Positions 16,414 to 26,382 of a stretch of 64,000 nt of DNA are shown in pieces. A model generated the notes under the pieces. It did not search any database, was not told the DNA's origin, and saw only the letters and a program-made list of their open reading frames with translations. The translations under genes were made by a program, and so were the position numbers. This DNA is from Lentiprolixibacter aurantiacus (GTDB taxonomy: Bacteria; Bacteroidota; Bacteroidia; Flavobacteriales; Flavobacteriaceae): NCBI RefSeq assembly GCF_026241225.1, contig NZ_JAPFQP010000003.1, positions 186,001 through 250,000 on the forward strand, written 5' to 3'. How positions within the stretch are numbered: position 1 is the first letter of the stretch; each line of letters begins with the position of its first letter.

Positions 16414-17604
16414 TCAGGAGATCACACCCGAACCCAGGAGTTCTTCCTCCAGGTACCAGGCAACAAACTGCCCTTCTGTTATGGCAGATTGTTTCTCATC
16501 AAAATCAACATAAAGCCCCTGTTCTATTTTGTAAAGCACAGCATCCTGCAACTCCTGCCTGTAGCGTATGCGCGCCTTTACCCTCATGCTTTCTCCAGGA
16601 GCCAGGGCAAGATCGGGACGTACCCAGTGCACTTCGGGCTCCTTTACAAACAAGGCCTTCCTGAACAATCCTGGGTGTGCCTTTCCCTGTCCAGTATAAA
16701 TAATATTTTCTTCTACATCCGTATCGATCACAAAAAGAGGTTCCGGTGTGCCACCCACATCGAGGCCCTTGCGTTGTCCTATGGTGAAATAATGGGCTCC
16801 CTGGTGTTGCCCCACCACTTTGCCGTCCTCAATGACATATTTGTGTTTATGTGAATGGTACGCCAGTTCTGCTTCCTTATCATCAAATACAGGCAGGGTT
16901 TGCTGATACTGCTGGGCATCTGCAGGGACTTCCACGATAACACCTTTCTTAGGCTTTAACTTTTGCTGCAGGAATTCCGGAAGCCTAACCTTACCGATAA
17001 AGCACAGCCCCTGCGAATCCCTCTTCTCTGCGGTGACAAGGTTTTGCTCCGCTGCAATCTTCCGGACTTCGGGCTTGGTCAGTTCGCCAATGGGAAACAG
17101 GGTTCTGGACAATTGCTCCTGTGACAGCTGGCATAAGAAATAGGACTGGTCTTTATTCCGATCGAGGCCGGACAACAGCTGGTATGTCTCACTTCCATCA
17201 TCTCTTTTGAGCACACCTTTGCGGGCATAATGTCCCGTTGCCACGTAGTCGGCACCAAGTTGCAGGGCAATTTTCAGGAAAACATCGAATTTGATTTCCC
17301 GGTTGCAAAGTACATCGGGATTAGGGGTCCTGCCCATTTCGTATTCCCGGAACATATAGTCTACAATCCGCTCCTTATATTCGGCACTCAGGTCTATCGT
17401 CTGAAAGGGTATCCCCAATTTCTCAGCCACTATAAGAGCATCATTGCTATCTTCCAGCCAGGGGCATTCCTGTGAAATAGTCACGCTATCATCATGCCAG
17501 TTCTTCATAAACAGGCCAATAACCTCATACCCCTGCTCCTTAAGCAGGTAGGCTGCAACACTGGAATCCACTCCTCCGGAAAGGCCAACTACAACTTTTT
17601 TCAT
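16414..17604 (-). CDS. mnmA: tRNA-specific 2-thiouridylase MnmA
   Basis: Thiolates U34 of tRNA(Lys/Glu/Gln) at C2, using activated sulfur relayed from a cysteine desulfurase. 396 residues from the ATG at 17604; the open frame extends nine codons upstream, but [21 protein letters not shown] is the family start. The PP-loop is SGGVDSS at residues 9-15. The two catalytic Cys are in [12 protein letters not shown] and [12 protein letters not shown]. The C-terminal part ([22 protein letters not shown]) is the tRNA-contacting domain. The desulfurase at 60736 could supply sulfur. A -7 element lies 17 bp before the start. Confidence 0.97.
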   Translation of the reverse strand: MKKVVVGLSGGVDSSVAAYLLKEQGYEVIGLFMKNWHDDSVTISQECPWLEDSNDALIVAEKLGIPFQTIDLSAEYKERIVDYMFREYEMGRTPNPDVLCNREIKFDVFLKIALQLGADYVATGHYARKGVLKRDDGSETYQLLSGLDRNKDQSYFLCQLSQEQLSRTLFPIGELTKPEVRKIAAEQNLVTAEKRDSQGLCFIGKVRLPEFLQQKLKPKKGVIVEVPADAQQYQQTLPVFDDKEAELAYHSHKHKYVIEDGKVVGQHQGAHYFTIGQRKGLDVGGTPEPLFVIDTDVEENIIYTGQGKAHPGLFRKALFVKEPEVHWVRPDLALAPGESMRVKARIRYRQELQDAVLYKIEQGLYVDFDEKQSAITEGQFVAWYLEEELLGSGVIS

Positions 17605-17620
17605 AGGCACAATTGCGATG

Positions 17621-17628
17621 CAAAAATA
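17621..17628 (-). promoter_or_regulatory. -7 promoter element of mnmA
   Basis: On the minus strand TATTTTTG, an exact TAnnTTTG match 17 bp before the ATG at 17604. A canonical TTG at 19-bp spacing is not seen. Confidence 0.55.
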
Positions 17629-17876
17629 CAAAAAATCAAGGCTGCGAAGTACCTGTTTGAATTGTAGTGAGATAGTTGAAAATCACAGGTAATCAACTGG
17701 CCATTCCTTTAAACCAGTTCGATTTTTGGCGTATTACAACTTTTTATTTTTTGAATATTATGCTGTATCAATGGTACCTGCCAAAAACTTCTGATTCAGT
17801 AATGTTAACCCATAACGTTTCATCGACAGAACTGTTAATTATTTTTTAAATACCTTTTTTTGTTTAATGTTAAGTA

Positions 17877-17884
17877 TATTTTTG
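17877..17884 (+). promoter_or_regulatory. -7 promoter element of the two-domain fasciclin lipoprotein
   Basis: TATTTTTG, exact TAnnTTTG match, 30 bp before the ATG at 17914. The context TATTTTTGTTGAAC is nearly repeated upstream of the second fasciclin gene (18971). T-rich sequence covers the -33 region but the exact TTG spacing is off. Confidence 0.5.
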
Positions 17885-17913
17885 TTGAACATTTTAACAT
17901 AAATCCTTATTCC

Positions 17914-18885
17914 ATGAAAAAGAAAAATTTCCTAATTAAAACTCTCGTTGCGGTTTTTGCCCTGGTAGTACTGGGAGCTTGTAGCAATGATGACGATGAT
18001 GATCAAATTGTAATCACAGATCCTACTATTGTGGACCTGGCGGATGCCAACGATGACCTAAGTATTTTGGTAGATGCTTTAACCGCAGCTGACCTGGTAA
18101 CCACTCTACAAGAGGCCGGACCATTCACTGTATTAGCGCCTACTAACACTGCTTTTCAGCAATTTTTAACTGATAATGGTTTTGCAGGTCTTGGAGACAT
18201 CCCTTCAGATGTACTGAGAAATGTACTGCTTAACCACGTAATAGTTGGAACAGCAGCTACTTCCGGAGGGTTGACCAACAGCTACCTGAACACTGCTGCC
18301 CAAAATGCGGACGGAGATGCGCTTAGCATATACATTAATACGGATAGTGGTGTTACCTTTAACGGGGTTAGTTCAGTAATTGATCCGGACATCGAAGCTT
18401 CCAATGGAATCATCCATGTTGTGGATGCCGTTATAGGTTTACCAGATGTAACTACTTTCGCCGTTGCAGATCCAAACTTTGCAACTTTGGTAGCCGCTCT
18501 TACAGCTTATCCTAGCTTTGGGTACGTTAGCGCTCTTCAGACTCCTAACGGATCTACCCCGGCTCCATTTACAGTTTTCGCGCCAACTAACGAAGCTTTT
18601 GGAGATTTGTTAGCGGATTTGGGAGGAATTGAACTGGGAGATATAGACGAAGCCACTCTATCCAGCGTTCTTGAATTGCACGTTTTGGCAGCCAACAACG
18701 TAAGAGCTGAAGACCTGGCAGGTATTGACGGCGCCAATGTACCCACCCTTGGGGGAGAAGACATTGTGATAGATGCAACTACACCGGCCATCATCGGACC
18801 TGATTCCAACGGGAATACTATCACAGCCACTAATGTACAAGCTATGAATGGTGTAATTCACGCTATTGGTCGAGTTATTCGATAA
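17914..18885 (+). CDS. Fasciclin (FAS1) lipoprotein with two domains
   Basis: 323 residues, predicted cell-surface lipoprotein (signal MKKKNFLIKTLVAVFALVVLGAC, Cys23, then an acidic DDDDD spacer). Two FAS1 domains follow, at about 40-180 and 185-323. The first has the FAS1 H1 box (GPFTVLAPTNTAFQQFL) and its C-terminal box (ASNGIIHVVDAVIGLP); the second has APFTVFAPTNEAFGDLL and ATNVQAMNGVIHAIGRVI. FAS1 domains mediate adhesion in many organisms; the bacterial role is unproven. The start at 17914 is preferred over an upstream in-frame ATG at 17860 because of the lipobox. A terminator follows. Confidence 0.92.
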   Translation: MKKKNFLIKTLVAVFALVVLGACSNDDDDDQIVITDPTIVDLADANDDLSILVDALTAADLVTTLQEAGPFTVLAPTNTAFQQFLTDNGFAGLGDIPSDVLRNVLLNHVIVGTAATSGGLTNSYLNTAAQNADGDALSIYINTDSGVTFNGVSSVIDPDIEASNGIIHVVDAVIGLPDVTTFAVADPNFATLVAALTAYPSFGYVSALQTPNGSTPAPFTVFAPTNEAFGDLLADLGGIELGDIDEATLSSVLELHVLAANNVRAEDLAGIDGANVPTLGGEDIVIDATTPAIIGPDSNGNTITATNVQAMNGVIHAIGRVIR

Positions 18886-18906
18886 TCGAATCAAAAAGAT
18901 ATTCTT

Positions 18907-18935
18907 AAAAGAGCCGCTAATTGCGGCTCTTTTTT
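18907..18935 (+). terminator. Rho-independent terminator after the two-domain fasciclin gene
   Basis: Stem GAGCCGC / GCGGCTC (18911-18917, 18923-18929) with a TAATT loop, flanked by A and T runs that extend the stem and leave TTTTTT at the 3' side. Confidence 0.9.
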
Positions 18936-18970
18936 GTTGATCGCAATAAGTCTTTTCCTACTTACTATAA

Positions 18971-18978
18971 TATTTTTG
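18971..18978 (+). promoter_or_regulatory. Candidate -7 element of the four-domain fasciclin gene
   Basis: TATTTTTG in the context TATTTTTGTTAAAC, almost the same as the element upstream of the first fasciclin gene. It would give a leader of about 210 nt. The 254 bp around it also hold the perfect inverted repeat ATATCA-tttg-TGATAT at 19093-19108. Confidence 0.35.
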
Positions 18979-19190
18979 TTAAACTTTTTTTAATATTTAT
19001 AAAACAAAAGCAACTTCTTATAACTTACGTATCTAAGTAGTACAACATGATCTATGTGGTACTATAGTCATGAATGGAAGTGTATTAATGATATATCATT
19101 TGTGATATGCTAACTTTTATATGAAATCATAATTTCAATATTGTCCCTTACTAGATTATTACATATTAAACGATTAAACACCCTATAGCT

Positions 19191-21239
19191 ATGAAAAAAT
19201 TAATCCATTGGAAAAGTTTGTTTTCACTTCTTTTTATAAGCCTCCTCTTTGTGGGTTGTGAGAAGCAGGGAATGGGAAACGATGAACCGGAAACCACACC
19301 TAACATTATGGAAACCGCTCAGGCTTCTGAAGCCCTGTCGAGCCTAGTTACAGCGCTTACCGCTGCAGATACCCAGGAAGATTCTGACCTGATAGGTACA
19401 CTCAGCAGTGAAGGCCCTTTTACTGTTTTTGCTCCCACCAACGATGCATTTGCAGACCTTTTAGATCAGCTGGAAGACTATGACAGCCTGGAAGATTTCG
19501 ATGACGATGAAGACCTGGAAATACTGGAAACGATACTCAAATACCATGTAGTTTCCGGTGTAGCTGTTCGCGCAGCAGACCTTACCGATGGTCAGGAGAT
19601 AGGAACCGTACTCGGAGAATCAGTTACCGTAAGCCTCGACAATGGTGTATTTATTCAGGACGCAACTGAAACCCCGGCACGGGTCATTATTCCCGATGTG
19701 GAAGCCAGTAATGGAATCGTACATGTGATAAACAAAGTTCTATTGCCACAGGTGATCATAGATGCTCTGAATAATGATGATGATGATGACGACGACGATG
19801 ATGAACTCGGAACACTAGTGGAACTCGTGGTAGAAACCGAAAGCCTGTCTGTTCTGGAAGAAGCGGTGATCAAGGCCGGACTGGTAGAAACCCTGAATAG
19901 CGCAGGCCCTTTTACTGTTTTTGCCCCAACCGACGACGCTTTCGTGGCTTTGCTCGAGGTTTTGGGCGACGACTACAACAGCCTGGATGATTTCGATACC
20001 GAGGCAGAGCTTATGCTGCTAACCGATATACTCCTGTACCACGTAATTCCGGCTAAAGTGCTTGCTGCTGATCTGGAAGCAGGAAATGTTGGAACAGCCC
20101 TGTCAGATAACAACCTGGAAATTATCCCTTCAGGGGAAAGCTTTGTTATCGGTGATACCTCAGATGTAAATGCGAACATTACCGGAACAGACTTCCTGGC
20201 TTCTAATGGTGTGGCTCATACCATAGACAAAGTCCTACTCCCTCAATCTGCCATAGATTTCGTAATGGCATTGAATCTTAAAACCATTGTGGAGATCGCT
20301 GTTGAAACAGATGACTTAAGCCTGCTTGTTGAGGCCCTTCAACAAGCCAATGCAGGCCTGGTAGAAACACTTAGCGGAGATGGCCCATTTACCGTCTTTG
20401 CCCCTACCAACAAAGCATTTGAAGATGTACTTGAACTTCTGGGTGACGATTACCACTCTCTGGCTGATTTTGACACTGATGAAGAAAAAGCAATCCTCGT
20501 AGATATACTAACCTATCATGTGGTGGCAGGAGCAGCCGCTTTCTCCACAGATCTAACGGACGGACAGCAAATACCAACAGTTCAGGGTGAATCTCTTAGC
20601 ATTAACCTGAAGGACAATACCGTACATGTGGTTGATGTCACAGGCATAAATGCATCAGTTGTTATTCCGGATGTGGAAGCCAGCAACGGGGTTGTGCACG
20701 TAATAGACAAGGTATTACTGCCTCAATCGGCCCTGGATGCCATCGCAGCCCTTTCCCTCAAAAACATTGTGGAGATCGCTGTGGCAACAAACGATTTGAA
20801 GTTCCTTGTTGCCTCTCTCAAACTGGTTAACGCCGGCCTGGTAGAAGCACTTAGCGGTGAAGGACCCTTCACTGTATTTGCACCAACAAATGCGGCTTTT
20901 GTATCCTTGCTGTTCGATCTGGGAAAGGAATATCACAGTATTGCTGATTTTGACACTGAGGAAAAGAGAGACCTGCTGGTCAAGATATTGACCTATCACG
21001 TTGTGGCGGGAACTGCTGCCTTCTCCACCGATCTCAGTGACGGACAAAGCATACCCACCCTTCAGGGTGAAGATATCGGGATTAGTTTGAAAGACGGAAC
21101 AGTCCACATTGTAGATGCCACGCATACCAATGCCACTGTTGTGACTCCGGATGTAGAAGGAAGTAACGGGGTAATCCATATTATCAATAAGGTATTGATC
21201 CCTCAGGAAATACTTGATGTATTTTCGAATAACGACTAA
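19191..21239 (+). CDS. Fasciclin (FAS1) lipoprotein with four domains
   Basis: 682 residues with a lipoprotein signal (lipobox VGC, Cys23). Four FAS1 domains can be read at about 45-190, 205-357, 363-514 and 520-676, each with a GPFTVFAPTN box and an ASNG(V/I)xHxIxKVLxPQ box. Domains 3 and 4 are the most alike, at the protein level and in stretches of DNA (attgtggagatcgctgt occurs in both linkers), so they look like a late duplication. An acidic Asp run (about residues 187-195) separates domains 1 and 2. Probably a surface adhesin or matrix protein, by family likeness. It lies 305 bp after the first fasciclin gene and has its own terminator. Confidence 0.93.
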   Translation: MKKLIHWKSLFSLLFISLLFVGCEKQGMGNDEPETTPNIMETAQASEALSSLVTALTAADTQEDSDLIGTLSSEGPFTVFAPTNDAFADLLDQLEDYDSLEDFDDDEDLEILETILKYHVVSGVAVRAADLTDGQEIGTVLGESVTVSLDNGVFIQDATETPARVIIPDVEASNGIVHVINKVLLPQVIIDALNNDDDDDDDDDELGTLVELVVETESLSVLEEAVIKAGLVETLNSAGPFTVFAPTDDAFVALLEVLGDDYNSLDDFDTEAELMLLTDILLYHVIPAKVLAADLEAGNVGTALSDNNLEIIPSGESFVIGDTSDVNANITGTDFLASNGVAHTIDKVLLPQSAIDFVMALNLKTIVEIAVETDDLSLLVEALQQANAGLVETLSGDGPFTVFAPTNKAFEDVLELLGDDYHSLADFDTDEEKAILVDILTYHVVAGAAAFSTDLTDGQQIPTVQGESLSINLKDNTVHVVDVTGINASVVIPDVEASNGVVHVIDKVLLPQSALDAIAALSLKNIVEIAVATNDLKFLVASLKLVNAGLVEALSGEGPFTVFAPTNAAFVSLLFDLGKEYHSIADFDTEEKRDLLVKILTYHVVAGTAAFSTDLSDGQSIPTLQGEDIGISLKDGTVHIVDATHTNATVVTPDVEGSNGVIHIINKVLIPQEILDVFSNND

Positions 21240-21273
21240 TCGCTAGTTAATCTCGACACGCAATCAGTCAAAA

Positions 21274-21307
21274 ATCCCCCTGCATACTGGCAGGGGGATT
21301 TTTTTAT
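21274..21307 (+). terminator. Rho-independent terminator after the four-domain fasciclin gene
   Basis: Perfect 10-bp stem ATCCCCCTGC / GCAGGGGGAT (21274-21283, 21290-21299) with a 6-nt loop and a T run to 21307. Confidence 0.92.
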
Positions 21308-21438
21308 TTACAGCTTACATCAGGATCAAATCATTTAGCATACAAAAAAACGAAATTGACAACTAAAGTTTTTACAAGGATGATTCAATGTGCATCTTTG
21401 AGGAGAAGAAACTTACTGAACTAAACCTACTTACCGCT

Positions 21439-21470
21439 AAAAAACCCCGCTCTTGCAGCAGGGTTTTTTT
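21439..21470. terminator. Bidirectional terminator-like hairpin downstream of yidC
   Basis: A hairpin with one mismatch: AAACCCcGCT (21442-21451) pairs with AGCaGGGTTT (21457-21466), with A-rich 5' and T-rich 3' flanks, so it can serve either strand. Its main use is probably the minus-strand yidC transcript, which ends at 21489. Confidence 0.75.
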
Positions 21471-21488
21471 GTTTTATTTTCAGACCTA

Positions 21489-23342
21489 TTAACGTCTTCC
21501 GGCTTTTTTCTGCTCTTCGGCCTGCTCCATCATTTCCCTCATTTTGCGCTGGAAACGATTCTCTTTCTTAGGTTGTTTCTTTTTCTCCTCTATCTGGGCG
21601 TGTATCTTGTCCTCATCCAGTATGAAGTTCTTAATAGCCAGCATGATAAAGATGGTAATCAGGTTAGAAACAAAATAGTACAAACTCAGACCACTGGCGT
21701 AGTTGTTGAAAAAGAACAACATAAGCAGGGGCGAAATATACATGATCACCTTCATATTAGGCATACCGGGCTGTGTTTGCATATTCTGTCCCGTGGTCAT
21801 CATCATATAAAAGAATATAGCAACAGAAGCAAGGATGGGAAACAAACTCACATGATCCCCGTAAAAAGGAATGGTAAAGGGTAGTTCCATTATAGTATCG
21901 TAAGAGGAAAGGTCCTCCGCCCACAAAAATGACTTTTGCCTAAGGGCAAAAGAGGTCGGGAAAAACATGAAAAGCGCATAGAATATAGGCAATTGCAACA
22001 ATGCCGGGACGCACCCACTCATTGGGCTAACCCCAGCCTTATTGTACAATTTCATAGTCTCCTGCTGCCTCTTCATGGCATTGTCCTTATACTTCTCATT
22101 CAGTTCGGTTATTTCCGGTTTCAGGACTTTCATTTTGGCCTGGGACAAATACGACTTGTAAGTTACGGGAGACATGAGCAATCGCACCAGGATAGTCATA
22201 ACTACAATAGCGATCCCAAATGGAAGGAAGGAACTCAGAAACTCGTAAAAGGGTGTAAATACCTGACGGTTTATCCAGCCAAAAATTCCCCATCCAAAGG
22301 GAATGGAGTCTGCTAGTGCCAGATCTTTGTATTCCTTCAGCACTTTTACATCCGTTGGCCCGTAATACCAGTACATGGAACTGGCCAGTTCCCCTCCTAC
22401 AAGGGGCAAGGTGGTCTGTGTTGTGTATTCTTTGGTGAACAGGGTTTCTTTACTTTCTTCTTCCACCAGGTTTCGTGAACTGAGGGTGGCTGAATCGAAA
22501 GGCGTTTCAGCTGCAAGTATGGAACTGAAAAAATGCTGCCGGTAAGACAACCATTTAATATCCTCTTCAATTTCCTCATCGTCGCTGCTTTCGGACAGCT
22601 TGCTGATCTTCCCGTCCTCGTGGTTATAAGTAAGGCGGGTATAGCGGTTTTCGTACTGTACACTTTTGTTATGGCGTATACCCCGCATCTGCCATTTCAG
22701 GTTGATGGGTTGGGTGCCATTTATTACCGAACTCAATCCTTGCGTCCTGATACTGAAATCTACCAGATAATCGTCTGGCTTGATCTCGTAGCGATACTCC
22801 AGAAACTGATTCTCGGACACCCTGGCCTTCATGGAAAGCACCTGGTTATCTCCATTTTTAGTAAGCTCGGGCTCAAAAAACAAGGTATTGGATTGCATTA
22901 CCCTGTTATCCGTAGTGGTGAAGCTAAGGTTAAAATCAGCATTGCCATCCCTGACCAGATATACCGGAATCGAATCATAAGTAACAAATTGCTTCATCCT
23001 GGCTTCCGTGATCTGTCCGCCCTGATTGCTTACCTCCAGGTAGAGCATATCATTTTCCAGGGTGGTAAACCCCTCACGGGCAGGAGTAAACTGGAAACCA
23101 CCAATAGACTTCTGGTAATTGGCCAGTGCAACAGAATCCTGCAGGTCTACAGCTGGCTGTTCCAGGACTGTGGTGGCCTCCTGTTCTTCAGGGTTTTGTT
23201 GCTCTTCTACCTGCTCCTGTTGTGCCTGCTGTGCTTCCAGTTCCTCTTGCGTTGGCTGGTTCAGGTAAAACCAAAAAATTAAAATGGCAAAAATCAGTAC
23301 AAATCCGATAATTGACTTTACATCCAGTTTCTTTTCTTCCAT
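21489..23342 (-). CDS. yidC: Membrane protein insertase YidC
   Basis: Inserts and folds inner-membrane proteins, alone or with SecYEG. 617 residues from the ATG at 23342. The first helix (about 12-28) is followed by a long periplasmic beta-rich domain to about residue 345, including FTPAREGFTTLENDMLYLEVSNQGG and the GWIN region. The conserved membrane core starts near 370 (LPFGIAIVVMTILVRLLMSPVTYKSYLSQAKMKVLKPEI), with the later GCVPALLQLPIFYALF loop, and ends with a Lys/Arg-rich tail. The open frame reaches upstream to 23399; the shorter start is chosen because it yields the normal N-terminal anchor. The pyrG gene lies 119 bp upstream. Confidence 0.95.
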   Translation of the reverse strand: MEEKKLDVKSIIGFVLIFAILIFWFYLNQPTQEELEAQQAQQEQVEEQQNPEEQEATTVLEQPAVDLQDSVALANYQKSIGGFQFTPAREGFTTLENDMLYLEVSNQGGQITEARMKQFVTYDSIPVYLVRDGNADFNLSFTTTDNRVMQSNTLFFEPELTKNGDNQVLSMKARVSENQFLEYRYEIKPDDYLVDFSIRTQGLSSVINGTQPINLKWQMRGIRHNKSVQYENRYTRLTYNHEDGKISKLSESSDDEEIEEDIKWLSYRQHFFSSILAAETPFDSATLSSRNLVEEESKETLFTKEYTTQTTLPLVGGELASSMYWYYGPTDVKVLKEYKDLALADSIPFGWGIFGWINRQVFTPFYEFLSSFLPFGIAIVVMTILVRLLMSPVTYKSYLSQAKMKVLKPEITELNEKYKDNAMKRQQETMKLYNKAGVSPMSGCVPALLQLPIFYALFMFFPTSFALRQKSFLWAEDLSSYDTIMELPFTIPFYGDHVSLFPILASVAIFFYMMMTTGQNMQTQPGMPNMKVIMYISPLLMLFFFNNYASGLSLYYFVSNLITIFIMLAIKNFILDEDKIHAQIEEKKKQPKKENRFQRKMREMMEQAEEQKKAGRR

Positions 23343-23461
23343 GTGGCTTGAATCTACTTCTTTAGCGCGATGCGGATCCCGGAACGCAGTTTCCTGCAAA
23401 ACTATCCCTCAGGGAACCTTTGATTTGAATTGGTTTGCAAATATAGGCCCAAATGAGCAGT

Positions 23462-25108
<1,647 letters not shown>

Positions 25109-25157
25109 CTAGGTTACGGGATGTAAAGATACGAATTGCCCGAAGAAAACCGCCGGA

Positions 25158-25391
25158 CTAAGGCTGAAAATCTTCACGCAACTGACTCAATAATCCTTCC
25201 AGTCCGTTTTCTTTAATTTCCAAAACCTCCCGTAAATTTTGACCGAGAACCCCCTTAGGAAAACCTTTTCGCTGGAACCACAATAAATAGGGCATTGGAA
25301 GTTCACTTAAGAAATATCCCTTGTATTTTCCGTAAGGCATTTTATAACGGGCGAGTTTTAACAGATGTTCCTTGTCAAATACAGGTTCCAT
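25158..25391 (-). CDS. DUF3820 family small protein
   Basis: 77 residues, soluble. The YKMPYGKYKGYFLSELPMPYLLWFQRKGFPKGVLG segment is the DUF3820 signature, seen in many Bacteroidota and Gammaproteobacteria. The function is unknown; the family has been linked to nucleases by the compact P-x-G-K-Y-K-G motif, but no proven activity exists to my knowledge. It lies on the same strand as the DUF922 gene (62 bp away) and pyrG (58 bp). Confidence 0.85.
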   Translation of the reverse strand: MEPVFDKEHLLKLARYKMPYGKYKGYFLSELPMPYLLWFQRKGFPKGVLGQNLREVLEIKENGLEGLLSQLREDFQP

Positions 25392-25453
25392 ACCTAAAGC
25401 TAAATAAATATCTCAATTTGCCATTGATGGGGGTATTGCAATCCCTGGCGGTT

Positions 25454-25990
25454 TCAATAACCGAGAGCCTCTTTGATAGCGGCGTTCCAGGCCTGCTGCT
25501 GGGCCACGTTTCTGGAAAAATCGGTTTCCTGGTCGTATTGCCTCTGAAAATCCGCTAATTCTTTATTGATTTGCTGGTAGATCGCTCTCACTTCTGCCTT
25601 GATATTGGTGGTGAAGCTGGTAGCAGCCAGTTGTCTCCTCATTTTACGTGCGAACATCTCTGCTATGTCAAAATGCAGTTGTTCGTGGCTCAGGATAACG
25701 GCATTGCATATCTCGGGAATATACCAGGATTTTTGTGGGTAGAAATAGGTCCTTACCGTAAAATCTACCTCCATTTCTCCGTCGACCTCCGTAGAAGAAA
25801 AATAATAGCTTATACCACTGGCCGTGGTGGCAGCTACCCTTCCTGTCGTAGGTGGAAGCCCTTTAAAATCGTCCCAACTAAGCCGGTATTCAGGACTCCA
25901 TAAGATAGCTTCTTCCTCCTGGGCGATAATTGAAGTTGTGCACCACAGAAAAAGAAACAATAAGGATATCTGGTTTTTTAGAGATCCCAA
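25454..25990 (-). CDS. DUF922 family secreted putative zinc-metalloprotease
   Basis: 178 residues with a signal peptide (about 1-23, LLFLFLWCTTSIIAQ). The DUF922 features are the LSWDDFKGLPP motif (about 34-44) and VILSHEQLHFDIAEMFARKMRRQL near 109-131, where HEQLH reads as an HExxH metallopeptidase signature followed by a possible third ligand four residues later. A periplasmic zinc protease is a fair guess, but no substrate is known. The first 13 bp of the gene overlap the end of the OsmC gene, which points to translational coupling within the guaA cluster. Confidence 0.82.
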   Translation of the reverse strand: MGSLKNQISLLFLFLWCTTSIIAQEEEAILWSPEYRLSWDDFKGLPPTTGRVAATTASGISYYFSSTEVDGEMEVDFTVRTYFYPQKSWYIPEICNAVILSHEQLHFDIAEMFARKMRRQLAATSFTTNIKAEVRAIYQQINKELADFQRQYDQETDFSRNVAQQQAWNAAIKEALGY

Positions 25991-26382
25991 TGGTATTGGA
26001 TTGCCGTTTTAATATCAGGGTGGATACTCTGCATTACCGGGCAGGTGTTGCCCACCCGCTCCAGAACTTTCCGATCATTATCCACGATTGCTGCAGGAAG
26101 ATAGAGTTCAACATCTATGCCCGAAATCCTCCTTGGGTTGGCTGCCATTTGCTTGGTAACATCGGCATAAGATCCTTTGAGTTCCAGTTCCATGGAGCGG
26201 GCTTTTATTCCCATAACCGTCAGCATACAACTCGCGAGTGCGGTAGCAACGGTATCCGTTGGAGAGAAGGCTTCTCCCCTGCCATTGTTGTCAACAGGCG
26301 CATCCGTAATGAATTCATTTCCGGATCGCAAATGCTGGCACTGGGTGCGCAATTCTCCGAGGTAAGTTACTTTAGAGGTCAT
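25978..26382 (-). CDS. OsmC family peroxiredoxin-like protein
   Basis: 134 residues. The OsmC/Ohr fold motifs are present: DTVATALASCMLTVMGI with the first Cys, and CPVMQSIHPDIK with the second Cys. Such proteins reduce organic peroxides with these two thiols. The N-terminal part resembles the OsmC subgroup rather than Ohr. Start at 26382; it overlaps the end of the LysM gene by 11 bp and the start of DUF922 by 13 bp, so the three are translationally coupled. What an OsmC protein does in this envelope cluster is not evident. Confidence 0.88.
   Translation of the reverse strand: MTSKVTYLGELRTQCQHLRSGNEFITDAPVDNNGRGEAFSPTDTVATALASCMLTVMGIKARSMELELKGSYADVTKQMAANPRRISGIDVELYLPAAIVDNDRKVLERVGNTCPVMQSIHPDIKTAIQYHWDL

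Larger units (their letters stand above)
17605..17913. other. Intergenic region between mnmA and the first fasciclin gene
   Basis: 309 bp between divergent genes. It holds the mnmA -7 element (17621-17628) and the fasciclin -7 element (17877-17884) and is very AT-rich toward the fasciclin gene. No open frame or RNA gene is seen. Confidence 0.5.

Noticed and set aside
15801-16664. Long plus-strand frame of 287 codons
   Set aside because: It is antisense to the nitronate-monooxygenase-like and mnmA genes, has no recognisable family and is rich in Cys/His/Pro as expected for a shadow frame.
19191-21239. Repeats in the fasciclin gene taken as a CRISPR-like or tandem DNA array
   Set aside because: The repeats are diverged protein-domain copies of about 460 bp, not short direct repeats with spacers.
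22533-23282. Plus-strand frame of 249 codons opposite yidC
   Set aside because: Antisense to yidC, no homology, no promoter.
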